Positions 54,100 through 64,000 of a DNA stretch of 64,000 bases are shown in pieces. A program made the position numbers and the translations under genes. Where the stretch lies: contig JARKIF010000134.1 of NCBI GenBank assembly GCA_029378245.1, forward strand, positions 1 to 64,000. The letters run 5' to 3'. Every line of letters begins with the position of its first letter. Within the stretch, counting starts at the first letter, position 1. Source of the DNA: Roridomyces roridus (lineage: Eukaryota > Basidiomycota > Agaricomycetes > Agaricales > Mycenaceae). The notes beneath the pieces are model-generated. The model searched no databases. It was not told the origin of the DNA and saw only the letters and a list, made by a program, of their open reading frames with translations.

Positions 54100-55343
54100 T
54101 ACTATATGGGACCCCCCACCTGGCCGCACAGGCTACCTGGCCACTTGCTCCATACAAGCTTGTCGGTCGAATATTTCTACCTGGCTGTGGTCGCATATTG
54201 CAAGGGATGTCAATGGCTCGTCTTGAACCGAAATTGGGGTTGATTGACGGAATTGACGTGATGCTGTGCCTGTCAACAACCGGGGCGGATGTCTGAAACA
54301 CGTGATTCCTTAGCATCGCTGGCAGTCAATCGCCTCTCACTCCACGACCACCCCGCCGTTTGACGAGCTCGTGTACTCGTTCTGCTCGCAAGATCTCTCG
54401 CTACTCCTCAGCCCTTCCTCAGACGCCTTTCCTCCCCATCCTCTCCGCTGCGCACCCTTTTGCTGGCGACCAAGCGCATCAAGACGGAGCTACTCGACAC
54501 GCCTGTATCCCGCGCGATGCTGGTGCTGTGCTCCCGGGACCTCGCACCGCCTTAAAGCAAATATCAACCCTTCCCTGAGTGCCCTTGACAAGATCTTGGC
54601 CATATTCCTGACTCCTCGCTGCCACCATTCATCGCAAACATCCATTTTTCACCACACCCACATATCGAGTTTTCTTTCAGAGAGTAGGGGACTCGGCGGG
54701 AATTGTAGCAATCCAGGTGCGTTCCTAACACTCCCACCCTGGATATGAGAGCTTATCTTGCTTGTTTACCTCTCGTCGACGTTGAACGGGAGCCAGCAAC
54801 GTGACGTGTTCACACCAGCTTTTCGCCGCCTCCCAGATTCCATTCTCTACGCATCACAGCATGTCCCCCAATGCCTCACTACATGATTTCATGTCCTAGG
54901 AGCATATCCGGTGGCTTTCCGAGGTCTTGACTCCCCAGTACGGCGTGTCAGCATGCTCCGCTTCTCCTCCCGTCTACGTACTCTACCTACCCATTCATGC
55001 TTGAATTTGTCTCATATCGGCCTCACCCATGTATCCATTCATCTTCCCCAAGTGTATTGAGCATCCATACAACGAATCCTTACTCAAATGTTGCTTCAGG
55101 GAGCGTCCATCGGGGCGGCTCCCACGCCTGGCCAGGTTAGCCGGTTAGGCCATTTTTAGACCCGTCGCCGCAAAATCTTTCCCATGTCACCAAAAGTGGA
55201 CAGAACCGGCCGACCCTGGGCTCGTTCTACTCGTACGAGGCCAGTCTACCACCATGGGCCGTCGATTCTTTGGTGAATTGTCTGAATCCTTGCCCAACGG
55301 CTCGAAACCCCTTAGGTGGCCAATAAGACCGTCCCATATAGTA
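54100..55343. mobile_element. 1240-bp non-autonomous TIR element with TA target-site duplication
   Basis: 54102-55341 begins CTATATGGGAC and ends GTCCCATATAG, with TA on both sides (54100-54101, 55342-55343). The uninterrupted site is seen in copy 1 at about 18980 (GATTTGTGGTAGGAGTATAC). No transposase is encoded. A protein-like stretch at about 54350-54560, readable as TPFDELVYSFCSQDLSLLLS and then TKRIKTELLDTPVSRAMLVL in another frame, may be a captured host gene piece. Confidence 0.85.
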
Positions 55344-57951
55344 AGAGTATACACATTTGTCTCTCTGGGAGATATAGAGCACAGCATATAGTGCATCCAC
55401 TCTGTGTTTGACAGCTTCCTCATCAATGTTGTCCAAATGGTCAACCACAAGTGGAGCAAGTTCCTGGACTGTTTGAGGTCTCCTTGAAGTAGCCACAATA
55501 TACAGAATATGCTTTGAGAGTTCCACCTCAGTGCCGATATCTCGTAGAGCCTCATTAAGGATGGCTTTGTACAAGGTATCAGTAGGCAAATCCACACTGC
55601 CAGATTTGGGCAGTCTGTTACTGGTGCGGATTTGTTGCATTCGTTTCTTGCGCTCTTTCTCTGACAATGGGAAACCTGCTGGAAAGAGAAGTCGTTTGAC
55701 TGTTGCTGCATAGATAAAGATCCCTCCAGATTGTGCAACAATAAAGCTCAGGTCTGCTTCAGAGAGAGGCCCAAATTCGGCAGTGACAAATTTGTGCACA
55801 TCATCCTGGGCTGTTTCAGGAGGGATCTGCTCCAATTGGTAGATGTTGCTGTTTTCCAGATGCTGACATTGTTCAACAATTGTGGGATGGGGTCGACTGG
55901 TGAGCAGGAACCTCAGGCCTTGCATTTCTTGTTTAACTGTAGCCACTTGATGGATCAAATCTTGGATAAAATGTGCTCCTTCAATGCCTTCAATCTCATC
56001 CAGAGCATCAATCACTATGACTTGTGATGCTTGCTGACCTCCATGTTTCTTCAATGATTTCATCCATGGGCCAATTAGCAGCTCAGCCACATGGCGACTG
56101 GAAGCAGGAGTAAGCTGGTCAAGGTTCAAATCCCTCACAGCATACGCATATGCAGTGTTCTCAGGGATGAGTTGGCGAACAATTGTAGGGATGATTGACA
56201 CTCGAGCTCGAGCCTGCTCATCATTGCGGGCGCAAAAGAATGAGGCCCCAAACTGTTTGTGCCCCTGCAACCGCTTGCATAGTGTGTAGGCCACAGTGGA
56301 CTTGCCAGTACCAGCCATACCACTGAGCCAGAAAATTGGTGAAGTATTGGGAGATTTATCCACTGCCCACTTTTCAAGTTTGTCTAGCAACTCTTTCCTA
56401 GTTTCGGGTGTGCATTCTCGTCTTGGTGATACTGCTGCTCCTGTATCTGCATCAAACAAGGCTCTAGGTGCAAATGATGGGAGCATGGAAGCCTTGGATT
56501 GTTGTATCAGAACTGGTATCCCATTTTGAATGGAGAACATTACCAAGGCAAAGTCCACATTTTTCTTCACATCCCTAGCAATTGCCTGAGTCATTCTTCG
56601 CTGCTGGAGTGCTTAGAAGCTCTACTGTAAGATCAAAGACAGAGGGACTAACATGATAATCGTCTGTCCCTTGGTTCAGTGTGTCAATGCACTCAGTGAT
56701 TTTGCCAGCAATTTCGTGTTGCTGATAGATTTTCTTTGCCACAGCTGTTGACTTGATATCGTGCATTTCCTTGGCTTGCTTTATAAGTAGGCTTTGAAGA
56801 TTCAGTCAGCATCATCATCATCAAGGATTGACCCACTCTGCTAGCTTGTTGCTGCTTGCTGCTATATTGATATTGTACTTGTCACTCTCCAGGAGTACTC
56901 CTTCAACCTCTGCCAGCCGACCTGACAATTTGACAAGTGCATTCTCCAGAGCTTCTTTGTTCCCAATGTATTCCTGGAAATGAGCATAAGCAATGGACAA
57001 TAACTAGCACAGAAAGTGTTATTACTACTGCCACATCTGAAATGGTGTTGAAGATTTCAAAGGGAGTGTTGAAGGGCTGGGGAACGAAGGGTGCTATAAG
57101 TTTGGTGATCTGATGCAAACCCTGCCAAGTATGTTTGACCCTCTTGCCAATATCTTGTCTCCATGTCTCTGGTTGGGTTTCAGCAGCAGGCATTGCTCTA
57201 CTGGCAGCAGCAGCAGGTGTTTGATTCAGGGCAGCAGTACTATGAGTTTCACTGTGCTCCTTGTTCTCTGTCAGCTGGATCCACAGCCGGCCCAATTTCT
57301 TGTTCAAGTTGTCTGGCTTGACAAGAGAAAGTTCAACAACTTTTTCTCTGTTAGTTAGAAAATAACCATGTAGGGCTGAGACAAACCATGTGCAGTCCGG
57401 GATTTTTGGAGAAGATCTTGGATGGAAAAAGTCCCCTGGCAAACCAGCTTTGTGTTGGAAAGACCCCTGTGGAGCAGCTGAAATGTCAGCTGGGTAGCTG
57501 TCGGACAGCTGTGTCATGAATTGTCAACCTTGCAGCAGATCTCAGATGCTTTGTACAAACATTTTGGATTCATAATTCCAGTGTGGTTTGAGGCTTGACA
57601 CCTCTTCAGTCTTGAAATCGGCAGAGCACCCGGTGACCTTGACATAAAAACGGGGTCGGAGCTTCCGGGGGAGTTGATCTGCACTTTGGACTACACCATG
57701 TGAGTCAGTTATGGGGTTTCAAGGAGGATTCATGGCTGACCGAGTAGAGAATATGTCTTCATAGACATAGTGATGCTCGGGGAGAGAGAAGAGAGGGACA
57801 TGTCCTGCCACGTAGCAGCCTCGAGGCCCTTGTCAAAATCTTCCCAGACCTGTCAGATTGTGGGAGAGATGCCACGGTCCCGGGCCGAGGAAAAACTTGA
57901 GATATTTTTGCAAAGCTGCTGCCACCAACGGGATACACGAGATGCGGCCGT

Positions 57952-58565
57952 AGGGCTGCGGACCCGAACCGTCCATGACGGCTTTACGGCCACCCGTCGA
58001 CGGGTACCCGTGCCGACCCGGCGGGGTCCAACAAAGAATTTCAACGGTACCGTCAGAAACGGCCCGTATGCCCTCAAGACCCGTCAAAAATCGGCCGTCA
58101 CGGCCGTCGAACGGGTGTGGTAAAATCAAGGTAATTCGAGTGATGGCGGCTGCGGTGGTATTCAGTCCTCGGAGATTACTGCCATGGCCCTTGAATTTAC
58201 CAAGACAATGTACGAGGGATGCGCATTTGCTGAGGTGAGTCCACCAAAACCCGAGTTTATCAGGCGGCTCTTGGTTGGTGAGTACCCATACCACCATCCG
58301 AACCGTCACGCATTGACCGCGGGTTTGATTCCCGGGCAACATATGTAGGTCCTGCAGCGTGGTTCCATCTTTTTTTCTTGACACCTGCCGCCTGCGAATT
58401 TCACTCCTGAACTTCGAATGCCGGGCATTGAGGCAATCGCCCGCGGACGCGCCCATTGGCGTTGAGATTGGGCTGATTGGCTAATCTTATCTCTTCGATC
58501 AGACGCTGCGTGAATCTCCAATTCACGCTGAATACCATCGGGGACCCTACCCGGCTCCCCTATCC
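57952..58565. other. Sequence beyond the duplicated block
   Basis: 57952-58122 is a GC-rich stretch with ACGGGT/ACCCGT-like words reminiscent of the MITE at 21750, but without clean ends. A T-arm-like word (GCGGGTTTGATTCCCGGGC) occurs at about 58319-58337 without a complete tRNA around it. No gene supported. Confidence 0.35.
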
Positions 58566-58569
58566 CATC

Positions 58570-58652
58570 GCTTTGGTGGGGTAGTGGTAACCTGGGTCGT
58601 TGCCATATCAACCTTATTCGACCCGCCGGGGGTTTGATTCCCTCCCAAAGCA
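58570..58652 (+). tRNA. tRNA-Gly(GCC) with a 12-nt intron
   Basis: A full cloverleaf can be drawn. The acceptor stem is GCTTTGG with CCAAAGC and discriminator A. The D arm is GGGT-AGTGGTA-ACCT. The anticodon stem is GGTCG with CGACC, with TT-GCC-A at the 5' side of the loop. The T arm is GGGGG-TTTGATT-CCCTC. Between the purine after the anticodon and the last loop base lies TATCAACCTTAT, at the canonical tRNA intron position (37/38). C35, C36 and A73 fit glycine identity. A T-run at about 58683-58687 can serve as Pol III terminator. The mature tRNA would be 71 nt. The anticodon call depends on this intron placement. Confidence 0.78.
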
Positions 58653-58659
58653 TAGGCCA

Positions 58660-59200
58660 GAGTAAATGTTCGATTTCCTCTCTTTTTGTTGGCTCTCCAG
58701 TCCTGAGTACTGAGTCCTGATCATTTCCCCTTGACACGGTCGCGAAGGCCCTGGATCCGTGTAAACCGGTACCGTATGTAAAACTGTTCATTTTCAATGC
58801 ATGCACCGCCTCCAGCGCGTACCTATCAGCCCGCGCGTTTGAACGCCGTGCTGCTGCTGCATGGAGACAACCGGAGATCTAGAGTTGCCAGAGAGTATCA
58901 TCTCTGTTAGCAATAGCATGCACAATTTAATTGCGGGGTTCGACTGATTGCACTTATGTCGAAATGGAATGACCGGCGTCTGGATGTCAACTGGTACTGC
59001 AAACCGAAATACTGTTACAAGTTACAACAGAATTCGTATTCGAAAGCGCTATCGTACATTACAGCGGTAAGTAATAAATAAAATAAGTATGGTGGGTAGA
59101 AGTAAACTGAACTGAATGAGTGAGGTAGAATAATGCAATGCAATGTGATGCGGTTAAAGGTAAAGATTCTCTCTCAAAGTCAAGGTCAAAGCAACGCGCT
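58660..59200. other. Intergenic, nothing recognised
   Basis: Between the tRNA and the membrane-protein gene I see no gene or repeat that I can support. Confidence 0.5.
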
Positions 59201-59214
59201 AATCAGCAGGCAAA

Positions 59215-59331
59215 TCACAAAGGCGGACGCGCACCCTTGGGTCGCATGCCCACTGGAGTCTGAATAAGACTCGGCCCGCGCGGACGTGTGCGCGTCCTGG
59301 TGCCGATTCCCGTTCCCGTTCCAGTCCCAGT

Positions 59332-59366
<35 letters not shown>

Positions 59367-60808
59367 CACCACCAGCACTCGCACTCGAAACCACCGGCGT
59401 CAAAGGCTCCGGATCAGGCACCACAGCAGGCGCGAGTACCGTCAAAATCGATATAGCCTCAGACCTAGGCCTGAACACCACAGGCGAGATGACCGTCGAC
59501 ACCGGGGATTCAGACGCTCCCAGCTCTGTCTGCGTCGGTGTAGCGCTTCCCGAATTCGACTCCTCCTCCTCCTCCTCGTATATGGGAACCCCAGTGCTCT
59601 CCGACGGCACGCTCGAAAGCGGTGCGAACGCCAGAGACCCACCGGCACTTCCCCGTCTGATGTCCGTGTTGAGTTTCTGCAGCTGGGAGGAGAGGTAGGC
59701 TGCTCGTCGTGAGGAGCCGGGTGTCGGCGTTGGCGGTTGTAGTTGTGGTTGTTGTTGTGAGGGCGGCGATGGTGGAGGGAGGGGAGGGAGTGGAGGCGAG
59801 TTTCTGCGCGTAGTGTAGCCTAAGCTGGAAGGATGCGGGTCGGGATGTGGATTCGGGAGAGTGTGTTCCGAGGGAGGGATGCTGGAAAGAGGACTGAACG
59901 TGATTGACACGTCTTCCTCCTCGTCTTCCGCAGGAGCAGTGGAAATCGCGAGCTGCTGTAATTGTGCCTCGAGGTACGCTTGCCGGCGCGAGGGTCCTAA
60001 AGCAGGAACCTGAGGCAGCGTGCCCGAATTCAACCCCGGCGGCGTAGGCTGCGAAGACAGGAGCGCCGGAAGCTCCGGCTCATCGTCGTCCAAATCGACG
60101 CTAAAGGGCGAAATCTTCATCGCGAGCTTGTTCTCCTCGTCCTCCTCTGCCTGCTTCGCACTCTCAGGCCCACCAAATGGATACACGCCTCGCCCCCTTC
60201 CGTTGGCCACGGCCCTCCGTCGTCGGTAGACGTACAGCGATATGGAACCAAAGACAATGAAGGCCACTAGGGCGAGGGTGCCGACGATAACACCCAGGAG
60301 CGCTGAGGTGGAGACGGCTGAGGTCTTGCGCGTACCACCGGTGTCATTGGCGGAGGTGCCGTTGTTGCTGGATGGTTTCGGCGATATGGAAGTGGACGTC
60401 GATACAGCGGAAGAGGATGATGTCGGAATTGTCGCGGAAGTCGGCACGATAAGGTCGACCTCGTTGCTTTGTGCGAGCATGACCAGCCCGTCCATCGCCT
60501 CGAAAACGCCGTTCCCACTTGATTGAATGAGCTTTGATGAACAGAAGGAGTAAACACATTGCGACGCACCTCCCAGGAAAGTTCACCACCGCCGACAGAG
60601 TCTGCGGCGGGACGTCTACGAGCCTAACAGAACTGCCCTCCGTCGCGTACCACAACTGCCATCCACCCGTAGGCTCTGTGCCGTCCAATGTCCACCCCAC
60701 TGTAAGCTGCGCGCCCGCTGCGTATGGCCCTGGGGCGAGCGGTGTGAATATCAAGCCGTTGACGTATGAGAGAAAGAGGAAGAATATAGTAAAACTGTGT
60801 GCGTGCAT
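59215..60808 (-). CDS. Single-pass membrane protein with Kre9/Knh1-like ectodomain, arm B, intact
   Basis: Two exons (60808-60570, 60517-59215; intron of 52 bases) give 513 residues. A signal peptide (MHAHSFTIFFLFLSYVNG) is followed by a small beta-rich ectodomain (LAPGPYAAGAQLTVGWTLDG, then WQLWYATEGSSVRLVDV). Its pattern resembles the Ser/Thr-rich Kre9/Knh1-type wall modules. Next are a Ser/Thr stalk, a membrane segment at about residues 130-152 (ALLGVIVGTLALVAFIVFGS) with basic stop-transfer RRRR, and a long proline- and acid-rich cytoplasmic tail. Near the C-terminus a GT dipeptide repeat is encoded by AGTCCC-type hexamers (about 59316-59362 on the plus strand). The overall plan (ectodomain, stalk, single helix, disordered tail) suggests a wall-sensing protein; this is inference. 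The broken copy is at 39305-40635. Confidence 0.75.
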
Positions 60809-60814
60809 TGAGCT

Positions 60815-62105
60815 CGACCTGCAGCTAGACGAAAAAGCGGGACTCACCATCGGAGAAGAAGCATTTAGAAAGAAGAAGAAGAAGAAAGAAGAAAGAAAAC
60901 AGAACTCGTTCACCCGGAAGGGGGGCGGGGGTGAACGCTAGGCCAGCCTATTATGTGTCTGGGAGAGGGAGGGGCAGATCGGGGGACCGCGCTCGGGGTA
61001 ACTCTCTCATATACCCAAAGCATCCCGAAACGCTTTAAAATAGGTCTCTTAGACGACAAACGGCGTCCCGGCTAAAAAACGAGTACAGCCTCGGCGACTG
61101 TCGACTTGATGCGTATCGACGCTGGGCGCTAGCGGCCGCCGCGATCCGGAGCATGTGCTGGCCTTGTCTGGGAGTTTCGGAGAGCCTGGAGGTGAGCTGA
61201 GGGTACAGAGGGTGTCTCCTGGAGGTTCAAGGTGGGGAGAGAGAGGCTATGGGTAAAAGGGCAAGGCACACAATGATGTGCTATCAATCACGTTAATGAG
61301 TCGGCCGGGATCTTTAATTAGTAACCGCCGCTTAGCATTTGTATGGGCGGATTCGGAATTCCCGACTTGTTCGTTCGGAGACTCGAGCTCGCGGAATTTC
61401 ATGCTCCTTACTACTGTCTTTCATTGCCTTCAATTCAACTTTTTCTCATCGGAGCGGCCCGAACTGCACATACTCGGGAACTACTTGCATATCAGTGGCG
61501 CTACTTACTAGGCTCTTTTGAGTTGGCGCCGTCGGTATGGTCCTGGACTCGACTCGGGGGTCCGAACTTCTAGTTCCACTTGGCACTGCAGTACACTGGA
61601 AGGCCTGGCTGGTGAGAAATCAGAATCAGAATATCCCACGTACCAATCGGCGTCGCAGTGTACTTTTACTTTACATGTCAGGCATAGTTTTCCACCTCCG
61701 TTGTATATCACACGAAGTAAGTATTCGAATTCCCAGGGCCTGGGCAGTGCGCCGTTCGAGCGCAGAGTTCCAAGTACCGGACCGCCGTGATGCGCATGCG
61801 CATCGTGGTTGTCCGGGGAATGTCAGTGTGAAACGCGTGGGAGGGTTTGAGCTGAACGCTGAGGCCTGAGCCGCCCGTCTTTGCATATTCATCTGCGGGT
61901 GCAGGTGTGGGTCCGGAGATTGGTCGAGCGAGCAGTCGAAGTGGGATTGACTCTGTTCCTGGCCCGCGTCCTTCGGAGTGGAGTGAACGTGAAATCCAAA
62001 GATGTCCAAAATGCCCGAGACAGTCTGATCGCCGGCGTTCTCTTGAATGAATAAAAAGTCCAGTCTCTGCAAACATACAAGTACATACACGATACTGTAC
62101 ACGTC
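60815..62105. other. Intergenic of arm B
   Basis: Matches 38040-39300 in reverse complement with small indels. No gene supported. Confidence 0.5.
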
Positions 62106-62108
62106 AAG

Positions 62109-63105
62109 TTAATTCCCAGTCCAATCACCGACCTCGACACTGTTGGCAATATGAGATCAACACAAAATTTTCCGGGAAATGCACCACCAACCTAGCTTCG
62201 GTCATCCCGTCAAATGTAAGCCTATAAAGCCCGAATTTGATGCTAAAGAAACCGTGGATCAGGGCGTACGCGGACACATAAGAAGAAGAACTTACTATCC
62301 ACCTGCAGCACCCATATCGCTGGCTACAGAGTAGCTGAGGATCGAAGTCCCGTCTTCGTCAGTCACGTTGTACACCATCGTCCCCTCCGGCCCGAAACTT
62401 CCTCTGTCCCCGAAAATCAATCACACACACGGAGGGCCGCAGAAAAACCACTCACGAAATACTATGCACCGTCGTCCTCCCCTCATACTCCGTCAAATTA
62501 ACACTCGGGCACTTGATCGCCCCACACTGCGGCCCCCCAGTCCCCCGCACATAATCCTTGATCCTCAAATCCCCATCAACAGCATCGAGCGTCACAAGCG
62601 GGTTATCCTCCGACACGCCAAACGCCTGCATCATATGGAACCATGTCGTACTCGTGCTCACGCCAGCGTAGAGGTACGCTTTCCACGTGTACGAATACGC
62701 CGTGCCTTCATCGAGTTGCGGGAAATGCCACTCGTCGCGCTGGCGTGGGGAGGAGAGGAACTTCGTGTCGAGTTGCGCTGAGGCGTTGGAGGTGAAGGAC
62801 ATGTGGTAGCACGAAGTGATGCCGGATAACGTGCAATTCGTGTCAAGGATGCCTGTGGGTAAATGAATTTGCAATTAGACGTCGACACGCTGGAATTCAT
62901 TTACACTGTACATACCTGATGCTTGCCAAATCATATCGCCAACGGTGCCCTGAACAAAGGCCGTCCCATTGTTCAATGTCGTCACATTTGCAGGGGAGTC
63001 TGCCGGAGCCGTCTTGGACTTTGACTTTGACAAGACACAGGTCGGCGAGGCCAGGGCAGTACTACTGGCCAGGATGACGAGGAGCGAAAACGAGCGGGTC
63101 CGCAT
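62109..63105 (-). CDS. Secreted protein, concanavalin A-like hydrolase/lyase-like, arm B
   Basis: Paralogue of 37034-38036. The signal peptide is MRTRSFSLLVILASSTALAS (an upstream in-frame ATG at 63126 is also possible). The body is CVLSKSKSKTAPADSPANVT, DTNCTLSGITSCYHMSFTSN and the TWFHMMQAFGVSEDNPLVTL segment, ending with AEVGDWTGN at 62109-62111. The N-terminal region has a short KSK expansion relative to arm A. Reading frame and splice sites appear intact, so both copies may be expressed. Enzyme family unassigned. Confidence 0.63.
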
Positions 63106-63147
63106 GGTGTTGGGATGTGCTTTCATGTCGGACAAATGCCCTCGTCC

Positions 63148-63154
63148 TTATATA
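63148..63154 (-). promoter_or_regulatory. TATA box of the secreted-protein gene, arm B
   Basis: TATATAA on the minus strand, 43 bases upstream of the start at 63105, equivalent to 36982-36988. Confidence 0.55.
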
Positions 63155-63289
63155 CCACGGACAATCTCAGTAAACCCATAACAAGCCAAACCGTCCCACT
63201 CACCCGGAAGATATTCATGGAACCTGGACAACGCAGCGCAGTCAGATATGTTATAATCTTCCAAATTTGTCGACATCGACGGTAGTAAC

Positions 63290-63860
63290 TACTTACCTCG
63301 TGTAAATTTAGCTTGAGGGAGAAAATACCTACGACACGTGGTCACGGGGAGTGGAGTTGAGGCTAGAGGCGCGCGGCTCCGACGTGGCACCAGATAACGA
63401 TGCGGAGGCGAAGCTTTCTGGAATATCGCAGGTGGCTGCTGGCCGCAGAGACGTACATAAAAACGTCAATGCTGCTATTCCTGTGAAGCGAGCAAAGAGC
63501 ACATGCACGTACCAGGTGTCCACCCAGACATGAATCCACGCGGGGTACGGAGGGTTGGACGGGTCATCGCCGGCGAAAACTGGAATCGCAGAAGTCTTCA
63601 TGGGGGGCTCTCCTGGACGACGAGACTCCACTTCAATGTGCCCGACCGGTTCGGCCGCGAATTCCTCGGTGAAGCCCTGGTACGAACTGACAAGCACAGT
63701 TACGGACGGCTTGCGCGAGGTTCTGGCGTGTACGGACAATGTGAGACGACTTCACGGCAGGTAGGATGCCTCGTGGTATCTGGACGGTAAGTATTAATAT
63801 TCGTTCTCTTTGACGACTGAGTTCGTGTTTTGGGAAAACCTACGTTAGAGTTCATGAGAT
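63290..63860 (-). CDS. Unrecognised gene, arm B
   Basis: The minus-strand frame from 63739 reads RKPSVTVLVSSYQGFTEEFA, then KTSAIPVFAGDDPSNPPYPA and WIHVWVDTW before a likely donor near 63520. The downstream exon is uncertain. The frame is more continuous than in arm A, so this copy is the better preserved. Earlier exons probably continue towards 63860. No family recognised. Confidence 0.35.
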
Positions 63861-64000
63861 GAAGGCATCTACAAAGGCACTGAGCAGGTCGCAGAACGGA
63901 CCCCGCCGTGGCCCGTCGGTGAGCCAGGAGCCTGAGGTCGAATTAGCACGCTATCGATAGCAAGATTCCCGACGATTCATGGTCAGAGCGCGCAGATCAT

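Larger units (their letters stand above)
51173..57517 (-). pseudogene. NACHT-WD40 NLR (STAND) protein, copy 2, NACHT exon interrupted
   Basis: Same gene as 16338-21131: N-terminal exon from 57517 (MTQLSDSYPADISAAPQGSF), small exons to 56575, NACHT exon from 56594 with Walker A GMAGTGKSTVAYTLC and Walker B VIVIDALDEIE, then VNSGQLQDYLRACQRLWAGF and WD40 repeats. After KCVYSYY (about 55344) a 1240-bp TIR element interrupts the NACHT exon; the exon resumes at 54099 and runs to 53682. The WD part is one uninterrupted ORF of 813 codons (53614-51173) with 15 repeats and a conserved C-terminal region ending EEGAEVSTD. Copy 2 therefore has the intact recognition array, and copy 1 the intact NACHT. 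The N-terminal domain is not one I can name. Confidence 0.86.
40611..57951 (+). repeat. Large direct segmental duplication, copy 2
   Basis: Matches 6163-21521 in gene order and orientation but is about 2 kb longer because of a solo LTR, a 1.24-kb TIR element, extra WD40 repeats and extra SINE-like units. Confidence 0.93.
59210..63860 (-). repeat. Inverted segmental duplication, arm B
   Basis: Reverse-complement partner of 36310-40610; the match runs from about 59530 to 63860. 59210-59530 holds the 3' end of the membrane-protein gene that arm A lacks. Confidence 0.9.

Noticed and set aside
58240..58345. Second tRNA near 58300 suggested by GGGTTTGATTCCC
   Set aside because: The T-arm-like word is present but no matching acceptor, D and anticodon stems could be assembled.
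59316..59362. Hexamer repeat AGTCCC as an independent satellite
   Set aside because: It is coding: it specifies the Gly-Thr dipeptide repeat in the tail of the membrane protein.

Overview
The window is nuclear DNA of a basidiomycete fungus, most likely an Agaricomycete (mushroom-forming) species. The evidence is many genes split by introns of about 50 bases with GT...AG ends, a GH71 alpha-1,3-glucanase carrying WSC domains, F-box and MYND-finger families, a large NACHT-WD40 (NLR/STAND) gene pair, and heavy loading with small transposons. No operons, CRISPR arrays or bacterial signals are seen.

Layout. 1-2750: island of short tRNA-like (Pol III type) repeats with a 587-bp insertion carrying a broken ORF. 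2839-3658: Mn/Fe superoxide dismutase with a 1-nt frameshift. 4180-5220: unrecognised, probably decayed gene. 6163-21521: duplicated block, copy 1 (aquaporin, F-box gene, MYND-type fragment, Ser/Pro-rich gene, NACHT-WD40 gene). 21750-22841: nested MITEs and an LTR remnant. 23694-30756: two tandem GH71 genes, the second with three WSC domains. 31053-34033: SulP-STAS-cyclic-nucleotide-binding-like transporter resembling yeast Vsb1/YGR125W. 34249-35855: second F-box gene, with a MITE abutting its start codon. 36310-40610: arm A of an inverted duplication (unknown gene, secreted protein, single-pass membrane protein). 40611-57951: duplicated block, copy 2, same orientation as copy 1. 58570-58652: tRNA-Gly with an intron. 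59215-63860: arm B of the inverted duplication.

The main message is structural. A block of 15.4 kb (copy 1) and 17.3 kb (copy 2) is present twice in direct orientation, and a 4.3 to 4.6 kb segment is present twice in inverted orientation. The two kinds of duplication meet at position 40611, where the membrane-protein gene of arm A is cut off and runs straight into the promoter of the second aquaporin copy. Almost every duplicated gene has since been damaged differently in each copy. The aquaporin is intact in copy 1 and has a 4-bp insertion at its NPA motif in copy 2. The F-box gene has a 338-bp insertion in copy 1 and a 1-bp deletion in copy 2. The NLR has its WD40 array interrupted in copy 1 and its NACHT part interrupted by a 1.24-kb TIR element in copy 2. 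Only the Ser/Pro-rich ORF stays open in both. Because each copy preserves the empty site of the other's insertions, several mobile elements can be delimited to the base.

Recognised functions (glucan hydrolysis, water/glycerol flux, superoxide removal, anion or basic amino acid transport, NLR-type non-self recognition, F-box-mediated turnover) do not form one pathway. The region looks like a fast-evolving accessory segment of a mushroom genome.
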